Assembly: GCF_013403955.1 (NCBI RefSeq)
Contig: NZ_JABFDG010000005.1
Coordinates: forward strand, 124,001-188,000
Direction of reading: 5' to 3'
Length of the DNA stretch: 64,000 bases
Source: Winogradskyella vidalii
GTDB lineage: Bacteria; Bacteroidota; Bacteroidia; Flavobacteriales; Flavobacteriaceae
Made by a program: the position numbers and the translations under genes. Under the pieces are notes generated by a model. The model did no database searches. It was not told where the DNA came from and was given only the letters and a program-made list of their open reading frames with translations. This document shows, one piece after another, positions 28,618 to 38,825 of this stretch; the first letter of the stretch is position 1; the number at the start of each line of letters is the position of its first letter.

Positions 28618-30650
28618 TGAAACCGATACGGCTTTTAAGAATTATATTTTCCTTTTGTTGTGGTTTGTTTTGTCAGATACATACGGCTCAAAATAAGAGT
28701 ACTATCATTAAAGAGAATAATAAATTAGTAATCTCAAATGCTAAAGTTAAGTTCACTTATCTATTTAATGATGGTAAATTAGCCTTACAAAGTATCACGG
28801 ATTTAGAGAATAATTCTGAATTGCTATTAATAAAACCAATATCAGATTTCTATTTAATAGATGAATCTACTGAAACCTCTGATGTTCAGTTTAAAATTCA
28901 ACCAAGTTCAAAAGAAAACAACTATGCTGAAGCTGAGATAATTTATAGGCAAGATTTACTTTGGGTAAAACGAGTTCTACGTCTTTACGACGAAGCTTCA
29001 ATGCTTAAAACAACGTATTTCTTAAAAGGTCAATCAAGCGCAGTAAAGTGGGAATCAGTAGTTGAGTCTGATAACGAGCTGATTGAAAGTCAACACGAAA
29101 CGGTTCAACAGAAAAGTCATTTAGCCCAATTACAACTCAATTTTAAACACGCTAAATTTAAGAGTGTTGCCTTTAATGATGCAACAGACCATAATGATAA
29201 TCTTGTTATAGAAAACGAATTTATGGCTTTTGGTGAAGCAAAGTATATAGCTGCAAATATGTTATTCGTTGAGTTTTCTGAAGCAAATCAGTCTATTTCC
29301 ATTTTAAAAGAAGCACCACTTGGTTTTAGTCAACAAGCCTATCCTGGATTTGATTTTACCATCAGTAATTCACAAATAAGTTTACATGGTTTAGGAATCA
29401 CACCACAAGATTTAGACACAGATGAATGGGTGAGGGGTTATGGTTATGCGATTGGGTTGAGCAGTAATATTACCTCTCAGTTGCATCTAAATTTATTACA
29501 ATATCAAAAACAAGATACCTTCAATAGATTAGATAATAAAGCGTTTATAAGTTCAAATACTTGGGGTGATCGCAGTAAAGATGGGAGAATGAATGAAGCA
29601 TTTATTTTTCAAGAAATTGAAAAAGCGAAAACATTAGGAATAACCGATTTACAGTTAGATGATGGTTGGCAGCAAGGCTTATCTAAAAATTCATTTTCAG
29701 AAGCAGGCAGTATTTGGGACGATTGGCAAAAGAACGATTGGCAACCACACCAAGAACGATTTCCTAATGGTTTTCTGCCTATCATAGCTAAAGCCAAAGC
29801 ATCAGGTATAAAATTAGGTTTATGGTTTAATCCAACAAAGACAGATGATTACATAAACTGGAAAAGAGATGCTGAAATATTAATTGATTATTATGTGAAA
29901 TATGGCTTTACAAATTTTAAAATTGATGGTGTTGCACTTGGAAGTAAACTAGCAGAAATTCGTTTTAGAAAATTTTTAGATTATGTAAAAGAAAAGACGA
30001 ATCATAATGCGGTTTTTAACTTAGATGTTACGGCAGGAAACCGAGGTGGCTACTTTTATTTTACAGAATATGGTACCATTTTTTTAGAAAATAGATATAC
30101 GGACTGGGGTAATTATTATCCCTACCGAACCTTACGCAATTTATGGCATTTAGCAGCTTATGTACCTAGTGAAAACTTTCAGATAGAATTCTTGAATGTC
30201 AATCGAAATCTACATAAATATAAAAAGCAACAATTTGCACCTGCTATTGCAGGTTTAGATTATAGTTTTGCGGTTACCATGGCGGCACAGCCTTTAGCTT
30301 GGATGGAACTAAGTGGATTAGAAACTATTTCTCAAGATTTTGTTGAAATAATAAGCGACTATAAAAAAATAGCACCAGATTTAAATAAAGCCGTAAAATT
30401 ACCCATAGGTGAAGCACCTGATGGACGTTCATTTACAGGGTTTCTTGCTGTAAATGATATGGCTTCAAATTATTTAATAGCTTATCGTGAAGCGACTGAA
30501 AATGCATCTTATGATTTTGAATTACCAACTAATATCAACTCAGTAAAGCAACTTTTTGGTGATGCTACTGCGTTTGAATTACTTTCAAAAAATACTATTA
30601 AAATCACATTTAAAGCGTCATGGGATTTTGCTGTGTTTAAGGTTGATTAA
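28617..30650 (+). CDS. Glycoside hydrolase, GH36-like (alpha-galactosidase type)
   Basis: 677 residues with a signal peptide. The N-terminal beta-sandwich (about 28-300) precedes a TIM barrel with the clan D signatures TDLQLDDGWQQ (about 343-352) and a probable nucleophile D437 in NFKIDG. These match alpha-galactosidase/alpha-N-acetylgalactosaminidase enzymes that release terminal alpha-linked galactose-type sugars with retention. The acid/base aspartate expected later (SxxD-type motif) is less clear; candidates are in ENRYTDWG. Thus the sugar could differ from galactose. It overlaps the phosphatase gene and is the last gene of the plus-strand locus before a long hairpin. Confidence 0.78.
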   Translation: MKPIRLLRIIFSFCCGLFCQIHTAQNKSTIIKENNKLVISNAKVKFTYLFNDGKLALQSITDLENNSELLLIKPISDFYLIDESTETSDVQFKIQPSSKENNYAEAEIIYRQDLLWVKRVLRLYDEASMLKTTYFLKGQSSAVKWESVVESDNELIESQHETVQQKSHLAQLQLNFKHAKFKSVAFNDATDHNDNLVIENEFMAFGEAKYIAANMLFVEFSEANQSISILKEAPLGFSQQAYPGFDFTISNSQISLHGLGITPQDLDTDEWVRGYGYAIGLSSNITSQLHLNLLQYQKQDTFNRLDNKAFISSNTWGDRSKDGRMNEAFIFQEIEKAKTLGITDLQLDDGWQQGLSKNSFSEAGSIWDDWQKNDWQPHQERFPNGFLPIIAKAKASGIKLGLWFNPTKTDDYINWKRDAEILIDYYVKYGFTNFKIDGVALGSKLAEIRFRKFLDYVKEKTNHNAVFNLDVTAGNRGGYFYFTEYGTIFLENRYTDWGNYYPYRTLRNLWHLAAYVPSENFQIEFLNVNRNLHKYKKQQFAPAIAGLDYSFAVTMAAQPLAWMELSGLETISQDFVEIISDYKKIAPDLNKAVKLPIGEAPDGRSFTGFLAVNDMASNYLIAYREATENASYDFELPTNINSVKQLFGDATAFELLSKNTIKITFKASWDFAVFKVD

Positions 30651-30662
30651 TTATAATAAGAC

Positions 30663-30719
30663 CTCAAAGGTTTTCCTTGCCTTCGTTTAAAGTTACGAAG
30701 AATGAAGATAACCTTTGAG
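30663..30719. terminator. Long imperfect hairpin between convergent genes
   Basis: Outer arms CTCAAAGGTT (30663-30672) and AACCTTTGAG (30710-30719) are perfectly complementary, and an inner stem CTTCG/CGAAG (30681-30685, 30696-30700) continues it. It sits between the ends of the GH36-like and GH2 genes and could stop transcription from both sides, though long T-runs are missing. Confidence 0.6.
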
Positions 30720-30747
30720 CTCTTTATAAACATTATTAATGATGTCG

Positions 30748-33363
30748 CTAAAGTGGTTTCAATTGAATACCACTCAAAATAGCTTTTCCTTTTATAGAAT
30801 CAAAAGTTACTTTTATGCCTTCACCATTTTTAGCCGTAATTGTTTTCTTAATACGTAGCGGATAATTATAACCATAATCTTTAAGTAAATCAATCGTTTT
30901 AATTTTGTCTTCGTTAATAATTAAGTCAAAATACCGAATACCACCTTTATGATAAGGCGATTCATTTGTAATGAACTTTCTAGGATAGGGATAAGGTTCC
31001 ATAAAATAAAGTTCGATTTCGTAACTGCCGTCTGGGACATCAAATTGATAAGCTTTAATATCAACAAGCATGGTTTGATATAATGGTGTTAAATTCGTTA
31101 TACCTTGCACATTCTCTTTAGTGCCTATTTTATTGCCAATATATAAAGGTTGTCCGCCTATAGAACCCCAACTTCCTGCTTCATAGGTTTTATTTGATAT
31201 CCAAATTTCATCAGTTTGCTCGTTATAAAAGCTATGATTACTTCCAAGGTTAACCCGAATTGTTTCACGCTGTTGGGTTGAATTAAAAGGCAGTGTTTTG
31301 TGCTCTAATTCTAGCCGGTCAGAAGTGTTTTTGGTTACGGCTTCTAGTATAAACTTTCCACTCGCAAGTTTCGGATTAAATGTTGTTTTATAATTTTCAA
31401 CTTTTTTATTTTCGAATAATTCTCCATTTATAAATAGTTTTACATAGGGTTCATTGCTGTAAATATCAATAGCGACTTCTGCTGTGCTGTCTTTGGTTAT
31501 TGAGGTTCTCTTTTTATAATTTGTTTCTGCAATTTTAACAAAAGGTGTTTTCAATAAATAGGCTTGAAACAAATAGTATGGATCTTTTAATTCGCGTTCA
31601 GCAGTTAATAATCCTTTTTGATTCCAATGCGATTTTGTATCCATACGACTTTCAGAATTAAAGTCCGATAAAGCCCATACCGCCGCACCTGCAACAAAAT
31701 CTCGTTCTTCAATTTGTTGAAGAAAACTTTCCATCATTCTTTTCTGACCTTCCATTGTAAAATCAAACCGTTCGGGGTGTTGGCTGTGTAATCTGGTATC
31801 ACTTCCTGCGCCAAACTCACTAACAATTAAGTTGCGTTCTGGGTAAAGTTCATGTTGTCGATCTAGAAACGTTCCAAAATCTTCAAAATCGTCATAATAC
31901 CAACCATGATAAAGATTCCAACCAGCAACCTGTGGAATGGTATCTAAACCAGATGCTTCATATAAAGGATAATTGTGCATGGCCATAGCTGTATATCGCG
32001 ACGGATCTTCTTTACGAGCAATACCATCTAATGTTTTAGCTAAATTTAGTGTTGCTTCTGTGTGTTTTTCTACTAGGCTGTCTTCTAAAAAGCGATGACT
32101 CCAAAATATTTCATTCATATAACCCCATAATATTACGGAAGGATGATTATAGTTTTGCCTAATCATTTCTTTTAACTGCGTTTCAGAATTTTGATTAAAT
32201 TCATCTGATATTGTAATTTCATTAACTAGCGGAATTTCTTCCCAAACCAATAAACCTAATCGGTCAGCTGCTTTTAATATTGCAGGATCTTGCGGGTAAT
32301 GTGCTAAACGCAAAAAATTAGCACCCATAGCTTTTAATAATTTTAGGTCGCGTTGATGAAGTCCGTCTGGTAAAGCATTTCCTAAATTAGGAAAATCTTG
32401 ATGTCGGCTAGCGCCTATCAATTTTAAATGTTCGCCATTGATAAAGAAACCCTTATTGGGGTCAAAATGAAATTCTCTTATGCCTGTTGTAATAGTTAAA
32501 TTATCTATGGGTTTATTGTCTTTCAAAATTTTTAAAACCACACGATACAAATTTGGGGTGTCTGGATGCCATAATTCTGGTTGTAAAACTTCTATTGTTT
32601 CAGAAAAATGAGTGGTTTTAGAATTTAAGGTTATTGACTTTGTTTTACTTAATAAAGTTGTTCCTTTAGGTGAGATAATGTGATATTCTAAATCGTATTT
32701 TGAAGTCGTTTCAATCTCATGATTTATAGTGCCTTTGAGCGCTAAAGTAGCTTTATTTTCGGTTAAGGAATCTGTATTAATAAAAACACCAGAGCTACCA
32801 TAATTATCCAAGGAGAAATGCGTTTTAGCAGTTTTTATAAGGTATAAATCACGATAAATACCACCATAAAATGTAAAGTCAGCAGAAAGTGGTGGTATGT
32901 TTTTATTATGTGCATTATCAACTTTTATCAGTATAGTATTGTCTTCCTTTTTTAAATAAGGGGTAATATTAATACTAAAGGCTGTGTAGCCACCATGATG
33001 TTCTCCTGCTTTTTGGCCGTTAATGAATACAGTTGTAGATTGATTTGAACCTTCAAAATGTAAATAATAATTATACTTTTCAATATCTGTTGAAATATGT
33101 AATGGTTTAGAATACCAGCCTTCACCTCTAAAATACCCTTTTTTGCCATCGTTCAACACATCTTCTGCATTCCAAGAATGAGGTAAGTTAATGATAGACC
33201 AGTTTGAAAAATTAGATGGATTAGTAGTCGATAGCTTTCCCTGATGGAAATACCAATGCGAATTTAAAGTCTGTTTACTGCGTTGTTGTGCGTTTGAGCC
33301 AATGTAGCTTAGGACACAAAAAAATAAGACCATAAGAGTCTTATACGTATAAGAATTAGTCAT
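30748..33363 (-). CDS. Glycoside hydrolase family 2 enzyme (beta-galactosidase type)
   Basis: 871 residues with a signal peptide (ends IGSNAQ). Domains in order: sugar-binding jelly roll (about 30-180, with PHSWNAED and GGYTAFSINITPYL), immunoglobulin-like domain (about 190-300), TIM barrel (about 303-610), a further Ig-like domain, and a C-terminal malectin-like module (about 715-871, with GSWGSIGGQPLY and DVPDGSYEIELYF). The acid/base is E418 (WGYMNE) and the nucleophile E516 (IVSEFGAG). It removes a terminal beta-linked galactose or glucuronate by retention; the added malectin-like module probably binds sugar. It faces away from the hybrid regulator gene with which it shares a control region. 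Confidence 0.88.
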   Translation of the reverse strand: MTNSYTYKTLMVLFFCVLSYIGSNAQQRSKQTLNSHWYFHQGKLSTTNPSNFSNWSIINLPHSWNAEDVLNDGKKGYFRGEGWYSKPLHISTDIEKYNYYLHFEGSNQSTTVFINGQKAGEHHGGYTAFSINITPYLKKEDNTILIKVDNAHNKNIPPLSADFTFYGGIYRDLYLIKTAKTHFSLDNYGSSGVFINTDSLTENKATLALKGTINHEIETTSKYDLEYHIISPKGTTLLSKTKSITLNSKTTHFSETIEVLQPELWHPDTPNLYRVVLKILKDNKPIDNLTITTGIREFHFDPNKGFFINGEHLKLIGASRHQDFPNLGNALPDGLHQRDLKLLKAMGANFLRLAHYPQDPAILKAADRLGLLVWEEIPLVNEITISDEFNQNSETQLKEMIRQNYNHPSVILWGYMNEIFWSHRFLEDSLVEKHTEATLNLAKTLDGIARKEDPSRYTAMAMHNYPLYEASGLDTIPQVAGWNLYHGWYYDDFEDFGTFLDRQHELYPERNLIVSEFGAGSDTRLHSQHPERFDFTMEGQKRMMESFLQQIEERDFVAGAAVWALSDFNSESRMDTKSHWNQKGLLTAERELKDPYYLFQAYLLKTPFVKIAETNYKKRTSITKDSTAEVAIDIYSNEPYVKLFINGELFENKKVENYKTTFNPKLASGKFILEAVTKNTSDRLELEHKTLPFNSTQQRETIRVNLGSNHSFYNEQTDEIWISNKTYEAGSWGSIGGQPLYIGNKIGTKENVQGITNLTPLYQTMLVDIKAYQFDVPDGSYEIELYFMEPYPYPRKFITNESPYHKGGIRYFDLIINEDKIKTIDLLKDYGYNYPLRIKKTITAKNGEGIKVTFDSIKGKAILSGIQLKPL

Positions 33364-33517
33364 AGAGTTCAGTTACAATCACATATCTGAACTAATGAAG
33401 AAAAAAATATATTTAAATAAAAAAGCTGTTGCGAAGATATTAAATTAATTTTAAGAATGACAAATTGATGTTAGATATTAAATTAGTTTGCTTAGTTTTC
33501 GCAAATTTTAATTTTTA

Positions 33518-36500
33518 ATGAAACCATTATTAATTCTACTATTTAGTTTTTTTTATTTTGGTGTTTCTGCTCAAGAAACAGCATTAGAGGATGCTTATTT
33601 TGATAAATTAACGATTGAAGATGGCTTGTCACAAAGTACCGTTTTAAGTATTTATCAAGATTATTATGGTTTTATGTGGTTTGGAACACGCAATGGACTT
33701 AATTTATATAACGGCAATAAGGTTGAGATTTTTAAGCACAAGGTTGGAGACTCTACAAGTATTTCTGGGAATATTATAAATTCAATTGTAGAAGATTATA
33801 GAAAGCGAATCTGGATGGCTACAGAGAGCGGTATCAGCGTTTATCATAGAGATACAAAACATTTTGAAAATTATTATATTCAAGATGAATTTTTGAGAAA
33901 TGGCGATTCAAAAATCAATAAACTTTTCTTCGACTCACAGCAACAATTATGGGTAGCAGGTGCATTTGGTTTCCTAGGTTTTGATGAAGACACGAAGATG
34001 TTTTTTGAACCCAAAGCGGTAAAAGCTCATAGAGAAACAAACGGTAATATTTACGTTAATGATATTCAAGAAGATAAAAATGATAATTTATGGATTGCGA
34101 CAGGTAGTAATGGTTTTTTAAAACTAAATCTAAAATCTAATCGCGTTGAGTCTATAAACTTATTAAATGATGTAAAAAACCAACCTCGGATTGAAACAAT
34201 TCAATTTGCAGATTCGGGCAATGTTTGGGTAGGAACTTATGGCGATGGTGTCTTTTTAATTACTAGTACAGGCGACGTTGTAAAAAGGTATCATACAGCA
34301 TCAACGGGTAACAAAACAATTTCTAATGACTTTGTTCGCTGTATGGTTAAAGACTCTCAGAACCGTTTATGGATAGGTACTTTTAATGGTTTAACCATTA
34401 TTCATCCTAACGGAAATTCAGAATTTATTAGCTATTCAGAAACCAATTTAAAAGGGCTCAATCATAATAGTATTCGTTCGTTGTTTCGCGATAGAAAAGG
34501 AAGTATATGGATTGGTACTTATTTTGGAGGTCTCAACATTTATGATGAACACAACCAACAATTTAATCATTTTTATCATAGTGAAGGCAACTCTAATTCT
34601 ATTTCATATAATGTTATAGGTGCATTTACAGAAGGCAAACAGGATGAATTGTATATTGGAACCGAACGAGGCGGCTTAAATACATATAATCCTTCAACTA
34701 AAAAATTTAGTCAAATTAGGGATGATTTTGATAATAAAAGTACTATCAAAGCTTTGTGTACTACACCCGATGGAAAAATTTGGGCAGGCTTATTCAATCG
34801 TGGTTTATATGTGTATAACCCACAGCAACCCAATTTAGAGCTTCAAAAAGTTATAGGTAAGGACCATTTTCCTGAAAATCCAATCATCAATTATCTATAC
34901 CATCACCAAGGAAAATTATGGATTGCCACAGATGCCAATGGCGTATATTGTTTTAATCTAAAAACAAAACAATTTGAAGATTATAAGCATCAAAATACGT
35001 TAAATAAAGCTATCGGTTATTCGCCTGTGAAGCAAATTTTTTATTTAAAAAACAAGATGGTATTGGTGACCAAAGGTAAAGGGCTTATCTTTTTTGATTC
35101 AGAATCTGGAGTTACTAAAACCATAGTAAATTATAATATCGATGGTAAAATAGTAAAACTAAATGAGTTGAATTCTGCTTATTTGAAAGGAGCTAATTTG
35201 TGGTTGGCTTCAAATGGCGAAGGTGTTTTGGTTTATAATTTAAATACCGAAAAAACCATTCAGATAGAAGCCAGTAAAGGCTTAAGCAGTAACACTATTT
35301 ATGGTTTTTTAGAGGATAAACACTACAGCATATGGACGGTGTCTTTAAACGGTATAAGTTTATTGAATACTTCAGAAATGACTGTTGAAAAAAACTATAC
35401 TTATAAATCCGGAATGCCACTATATGAAGTAAACGAAGGTGCTTTTTATAAAACAAACAATGAAAGTTTTCTGATTGGAGGAAATAATGGTTTTACCAAG
35501 TTTAACCCAGAGCAGCTTCAAGATAATAATTATAATCCTCAGCCTGTACTCACCGAATTAAAAGTGATGAATACTATTGTAACACCAGGGGATAATTCTG
35601 GTGTACTTAAAACCTCTATTCAAGAAAGTGAACACATCACCTTAAGTTATTTTCAATCTGTTTTGAGTATCAGTTTCGCTATGCTTAATTATTTACATCC
35701 AGAAAATAATGAATATGCCTATCAACTCGAAGGTTTTGATGAAGATTGGATAGAGTCGCAACAGCAGCAAATGGTAACTTATACAAACCTAAAAAGTGGT
35801 GATTATAAGTTTATGGTAAAGGCTGCCAATAATGATGGCGTTTGGAGTCAAAAACCACGAATTCTCAGCATTACAGTGTTGCCTCCACCATGGCAAACTT
35901 GGTGGGCTTATGTAATTTATACATTATTAATTATTGGCGGATTTTATTTAATTCGTTACAACGCGATTAAGAGTACACAACTTAAGCACGACCTAAAAGT
36001 AGAGCAGTTAGAGAAAGCGAAATGGAAAGAAATACATGAGCTTAAACTAAAGTATTATACAGATGTGTCGCATGAGTTCAGAACACCTCTAAGTTTAATT
36101 TTAGCACCCATGGAAGAGTTGCTAAATTTTAAACAAGAAAATACGTATGCAAGTGCTTTACTAAAGCGAATTTTCTATAATGCTAAACGTTTAAAATTGT
36201 TAATAGATCAGGTTTTAGAAATTAGAGAATTAGAAACTGGGCATACAGCACTGAATCTGTCTCCCATTTATCTAGATACCTATATTGAAGATATTTTTTA
36301 TTCCTTTGAAACCTTAGCAAAAAATAAGAAGATAAAAGTCGATTTTAAAGTTAAGAAACCATTAGAGATTCCGGTGATGGTAGATAAGGATAAAATAGAA
36401 AAAATCTTTTTCAACTTGTTTTCAAATGCGATTAAATTTACAGCGAAACATGGTTTGGTAAAAGTTATCATTAGAAGTAATAAAATAGCTGCTGTTATAA

Positions 36501-37588
36501 ACTATAATTTTGAAATTATAGATACAGGAGTTGGAATTCCTGATGATATGAAGGCAAAAATATTTGATCGTTTTCAAAAAGGTAAATCAGAGGAAAGTGG
36601 AACGGGTATTGGGCTTTCCTTAGCAAAATCTTTAACGGAACTTATGTCTGGTACCATTAAAATTAGTGATAACCCCAATGGTGGAACTATTTTTAATGTT
36701 AAATTACCATTACAAGTGGTAAATGATATAAATATCAGTTCTGTAAAGCCAACCTTAGAATATACACCGCTTGTTCCTGTCTTGCCAGAAAAAGGAAGTA
36801 CTTTAAAAAAACAAAAAGCGAAACAAGATGATGATTTGTCAAAGTTGCTTATCGTTGAAGATAATAAAGAGCTGAGAACTTATTTGCGTGATAGACTAAA
36901 AAATAGTTACAACGTAAAAACAGCTTCCAACGGAAAAAATGGTTTTGAAAAAGCAAAGAAATTTGGTCCAAATCTTATCATTAGTGATATTATGATGCCA
37001 GAGGTTTCAGGTATAGAACTTTGTAAAGCCATTAAGGCGAGTAAAGAATTAAGCCATATTCCTGTAATTCTATTAACTGCCAAAAACACAGAAATAAATA
37101 AATTAGAAGGTCTAGAGTTTGGCGCCGATGATTATATCACAAAGCCTTTTAGTTGGGTTGAATTACAATTTCGGATAAAAAATATTCTTAAAAACCGAAC
37201 ATTATTACAACAACGCTGGAAAGATCTATCGTCTTCACCTATAAAAGATTACGGATCCATAAATAGTTATGACGAAAAGTTGATGAAAGAGATTTTTCAG
37301 GTTATAGAAGAAAAAATTGAAAATCATGAATTTACTGTCGAAATTCTAGCAGAAAAAATCGGAATGAGTCGTGTACATTTATACCGAAAGATAAAATCTC
37401 TAACAGGTGAAACACCTAATAAGTTGATACGAACGGCACGTTTAGATAAAGCTAAAATACTATTAAAAACGGGTAAGTATAAGCCAGCAGAAGTGGCCGA
37501 TCGGGTTGGTTTTCAAGATGTAAAATATTTTAGTAAAAGTTTTAAGAAATTTACAGGGCAAAATCCTTCCGAATTTCACAAACAATAA
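33518..37588 (+). CDS. Hybrid two-component sensor/AraC regulator (HTCS) of the glycan locus
   Basis: 1356 residues spanning the inner membrane. After a signal peptide come two beta-propeller halves made of repeats such as MWFGTRNGLNLYN and LWIGTFNGLTIIH (about 25-690). A Y_Y_Y domain follows (about 725-790) and a transmembrane helix (about 797-817). H852 in DVSHEFRTPLSL is the phosphoacceptor; the ATPase has NLFSNAIKF, DTGVGIP and GTGIGLSL. The receiver has D1157 (ISDIMMP) and TKPF, and an AraC helix-turn-helix ends the chain. Such proteins sense a breakdown oligosaccharide in the periplasm and switch on the neighbouring genes. All parts are present and look intact. Confidence 0.95.
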   Translation: MKPLLILLFSFFYFGVSAQETALEDAYFDKLTIEDGLSQSTVLSIYQDYYGFMWFGTRNGLNLYNGNKVEIFKHKVGDSTSISGNIINSIVEDYRKRIWMATESGISVYHRDTKHFENYYIQDEFLRNGDSKINKLFFDSQQQLWVAGAFGFLGFDEDTKMFFEPKAVKAHRETNGNIYVNDIQEDKNDNLWIATGSNGFLKLNLKSNRVESINLLNDVKNQPRIETIQFADSGNVWVGTYGDGVFLITSTGDVVKRYHTASTGNKTISNDFVRCMVKDSQNRLWIGTFNGLTIIHPNGNSEFISYSETNLKGLNHNSIRSLFRDRKGSIWIGTYFGGLNIYDEHNQQFNHFYHSEGNSNSISYNVIGAFTEGKQDELYIGTERGGLNTYNPSTKKFSQIRDDFDNKSTIKALCTTPDGKIWAGLFNRGLYVYNPQQPNLELQKVIGKDHFPENPIINYLYHHQGKLWIATDANGVYCFNLKTKQFEDYKHQNTLNKAIGYSPVKQIFYLKNKMVLVTKGKGLIFFDSESGVTKTIVNYNIDGKIVKLNELNSAYLKGANLWLASNGEGVLVYNLNTEKTIQIEASKGLSSNTIYGFLEDKHYSIWTVSLNGISLLNTSEMTVEKNYTYKSGMPLYEVNEGAFYKTNNESFLIGGNNGFTKFNPEQLQDNNYNPQPVLTELKVMNTIVTPGDNSGVLKTSIQESEHITLSYFQSVLSISFAMLNYLHPENNEYAYQLEGFDEDWIESQQQQMVTYTNLKSGDYKFMVKAANNDGVWSQKPRILSITVLPPPWQTWWAYVIYTLLIIGGFYLIRYNAIKSTQLKHDLKVEQLEKAKWKEIHELKLKYYTDVSHEFRTPLSLILAPMEELLNFKQENTYASALLKRIFYNAKRLKLLIDQVLEIRELETGHTALNLSPIYLDTYIEDIFYSFETLAKNKKIKVDFKVKKPLEIPVMVDKDKIEKIFFNLFSNAIKFTAKHGLVKVIIRSNKIAAVINYNFEIIDTGVGIPDDMKAKIFDRFQKGKSEESGTGIGLSLAKSLTELMSGTIKISDNPNGGTIFNVKLPLQVVNDINISSVKPTLEYTPLVPVLPEKGSTLKKQKAKQDDDLSKLLIVEDNKELRTYLRDRLKNSYNVKTASNGKNGFEKAKKFGPNLIISDIMMPEVSGIELCKAIKASKELSHIPVILLTAKNTEINKLEGLEFGADDYITKPFSWVELQFRIKNILKNRTLLQQRWKDLSSSPIKDYGSINSYDEKLMKEIFQVIEEKIENHEFTVEILAEKIGMSRVHLYRKIKSLTGETPNKLIRTARLDKAKILLKTGKYKPAEVADRVGFQDVKYFSKSFKKFTGQNPSEFHKQ

Positions 37589-37612
37589 AATAAGAATAAA
37601 TTTATAGCTGTT

Positions 37613-38539
37613 TTAAACGGTTTTATCTTCCAAATATACACGAGTATGTGGCAAACTTTCAGGATAGTTTTTTTGAATAAATTCAATCATTTTTTCTCTA
37701 ACATGAACGCGTAAATCCCAAGCCGTTGGAGAATTCTTAGCACTGACTAATATCCGAGATTCAACAGTGCGCTCTTTAGCGTCGGTAACCTGTAGTACGT
37801 TCACTTGTTTATCCCATAGTGGGGTGTTTTCTAATACTTTAGTTAATTCTTTTCTTAATTCATCAAAAGGAATACGATAATCGGTATTCAAGAAAACAGA
37901 ACCGATAATATCAGCAGAGGTTCTGGTCCAATTTTGAAAAGGGTTTTCTAAAAAGTAGGTAGAAGGTAAAACTAATCTTCTTTTATCCCAAAGTCGAATC
38001 ACAACATAGGTTAAGTTGATTTCTTCAATCCAGCCCCATTCATTTTCAACAACAACGGCATCATCAATTCTAAAAGGCTGTGTAAATGCAATTTGAATTC
38101 CTGCTAACAAAGCCCCAACCACTTTTTGTGCGGATAAACCAATAATGATTCCGGCTAAACCAGCAGAAGCAAATATACCGTAACCAATTTTTTTAATATT
38201 ATCAAAGGAGAGGAGAATAAAACCTGTAGCAAATAGGAAAATTATGAAAATAATAATTTTTTCAAGCAAATTAATTTGCGTGTACATTTTTCTGGCTTCC
38301 AAATTATCTTCGGCAGAAATATCATAACGTTTTAAAAAGAGTAACTTGCCTTTTCTTAGTAAAATTATAAATAACCAAGCAAAACAGGCAATTAAGAAAT
38401 TGTTTTTCTGAGAGACAAGTATTGAGTTTTCTAATCCTTCGACTCCTGATAAACTACTAACGTAACTAGCAATACTTTGAATATTGAAAAATAACAGAAT
38501 TAATAAAATACAAATAATAATAGGAGCGTACTTTTTCAT
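37613..38539 (-). CDS. MscS-family mechanosensitive channel
   Basis: 308 residues with four transmembrane helices (about 5-22, 48-65, 92-112, 122-150) and the MscS beta domain. The pore-lining helix is AGLAGIIIGLSAQKVVGALLAG (about 128-149), and the beta domain starts with TQPFRIDDAVVVENEWGWIEEINL. It opens on membrane stretch to release solutes in osmotic downshock. Monocistronic; it converges with the hybrid regulator gene, 24 bp between stops. The 286 bp to the next gene are AT-rich and hold the divergent promoters without a clear repeat. Confidence 0.92.
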   Translation of the reverse strand: MKKYAPIIICILLILLFFNIQSIASYVSSLSGVEGLENSILVSQKNNFLIACFAWLFIILLRKGKLLFLKRYDISAEDNLEARKMYTQINLLEKIIIFIIFLFATGFILLSFDNIKKIGYGIFASAGLAGIIIGLSAQKVVGALLAGIQIAFTQPFRIDDAVVVENEWGWIEEINLTYVVIRLWDKRRLVLPSTYFLENPFQNWTRTSADIIGSVFLNTDYRIPFDELRKELTKVLENTPLWDKQVNVLQVTDAKERTVESRILVSAKNSPTAWDLRVHVREKMIEFIQKNYPESLPHTRVYLEDKTV

Positions 38540-38825
38540 AAAAAAGAAACGTTTTTTGGTTCATCAGTAATTTATTTGATTTTAGTTAGACACACAAGTA
38601 TAACACCGATAAATCTAGATTTATAGGCTGTTTTTATAATAATGAAAAATTAAATTCTTGTAATTACAGATATTATAATAGATACATTTGTTTATTAATG
38701 AATATGTAATGGCGCTATGATTTATACTTTTTAAAGCTATAACAATATTATTTTAGTTTATTATTGGTGAATAAGCGTATAATTCAATAGTTCAAACGCT
38801 ATCCATTTTATTACATTTATAATTT

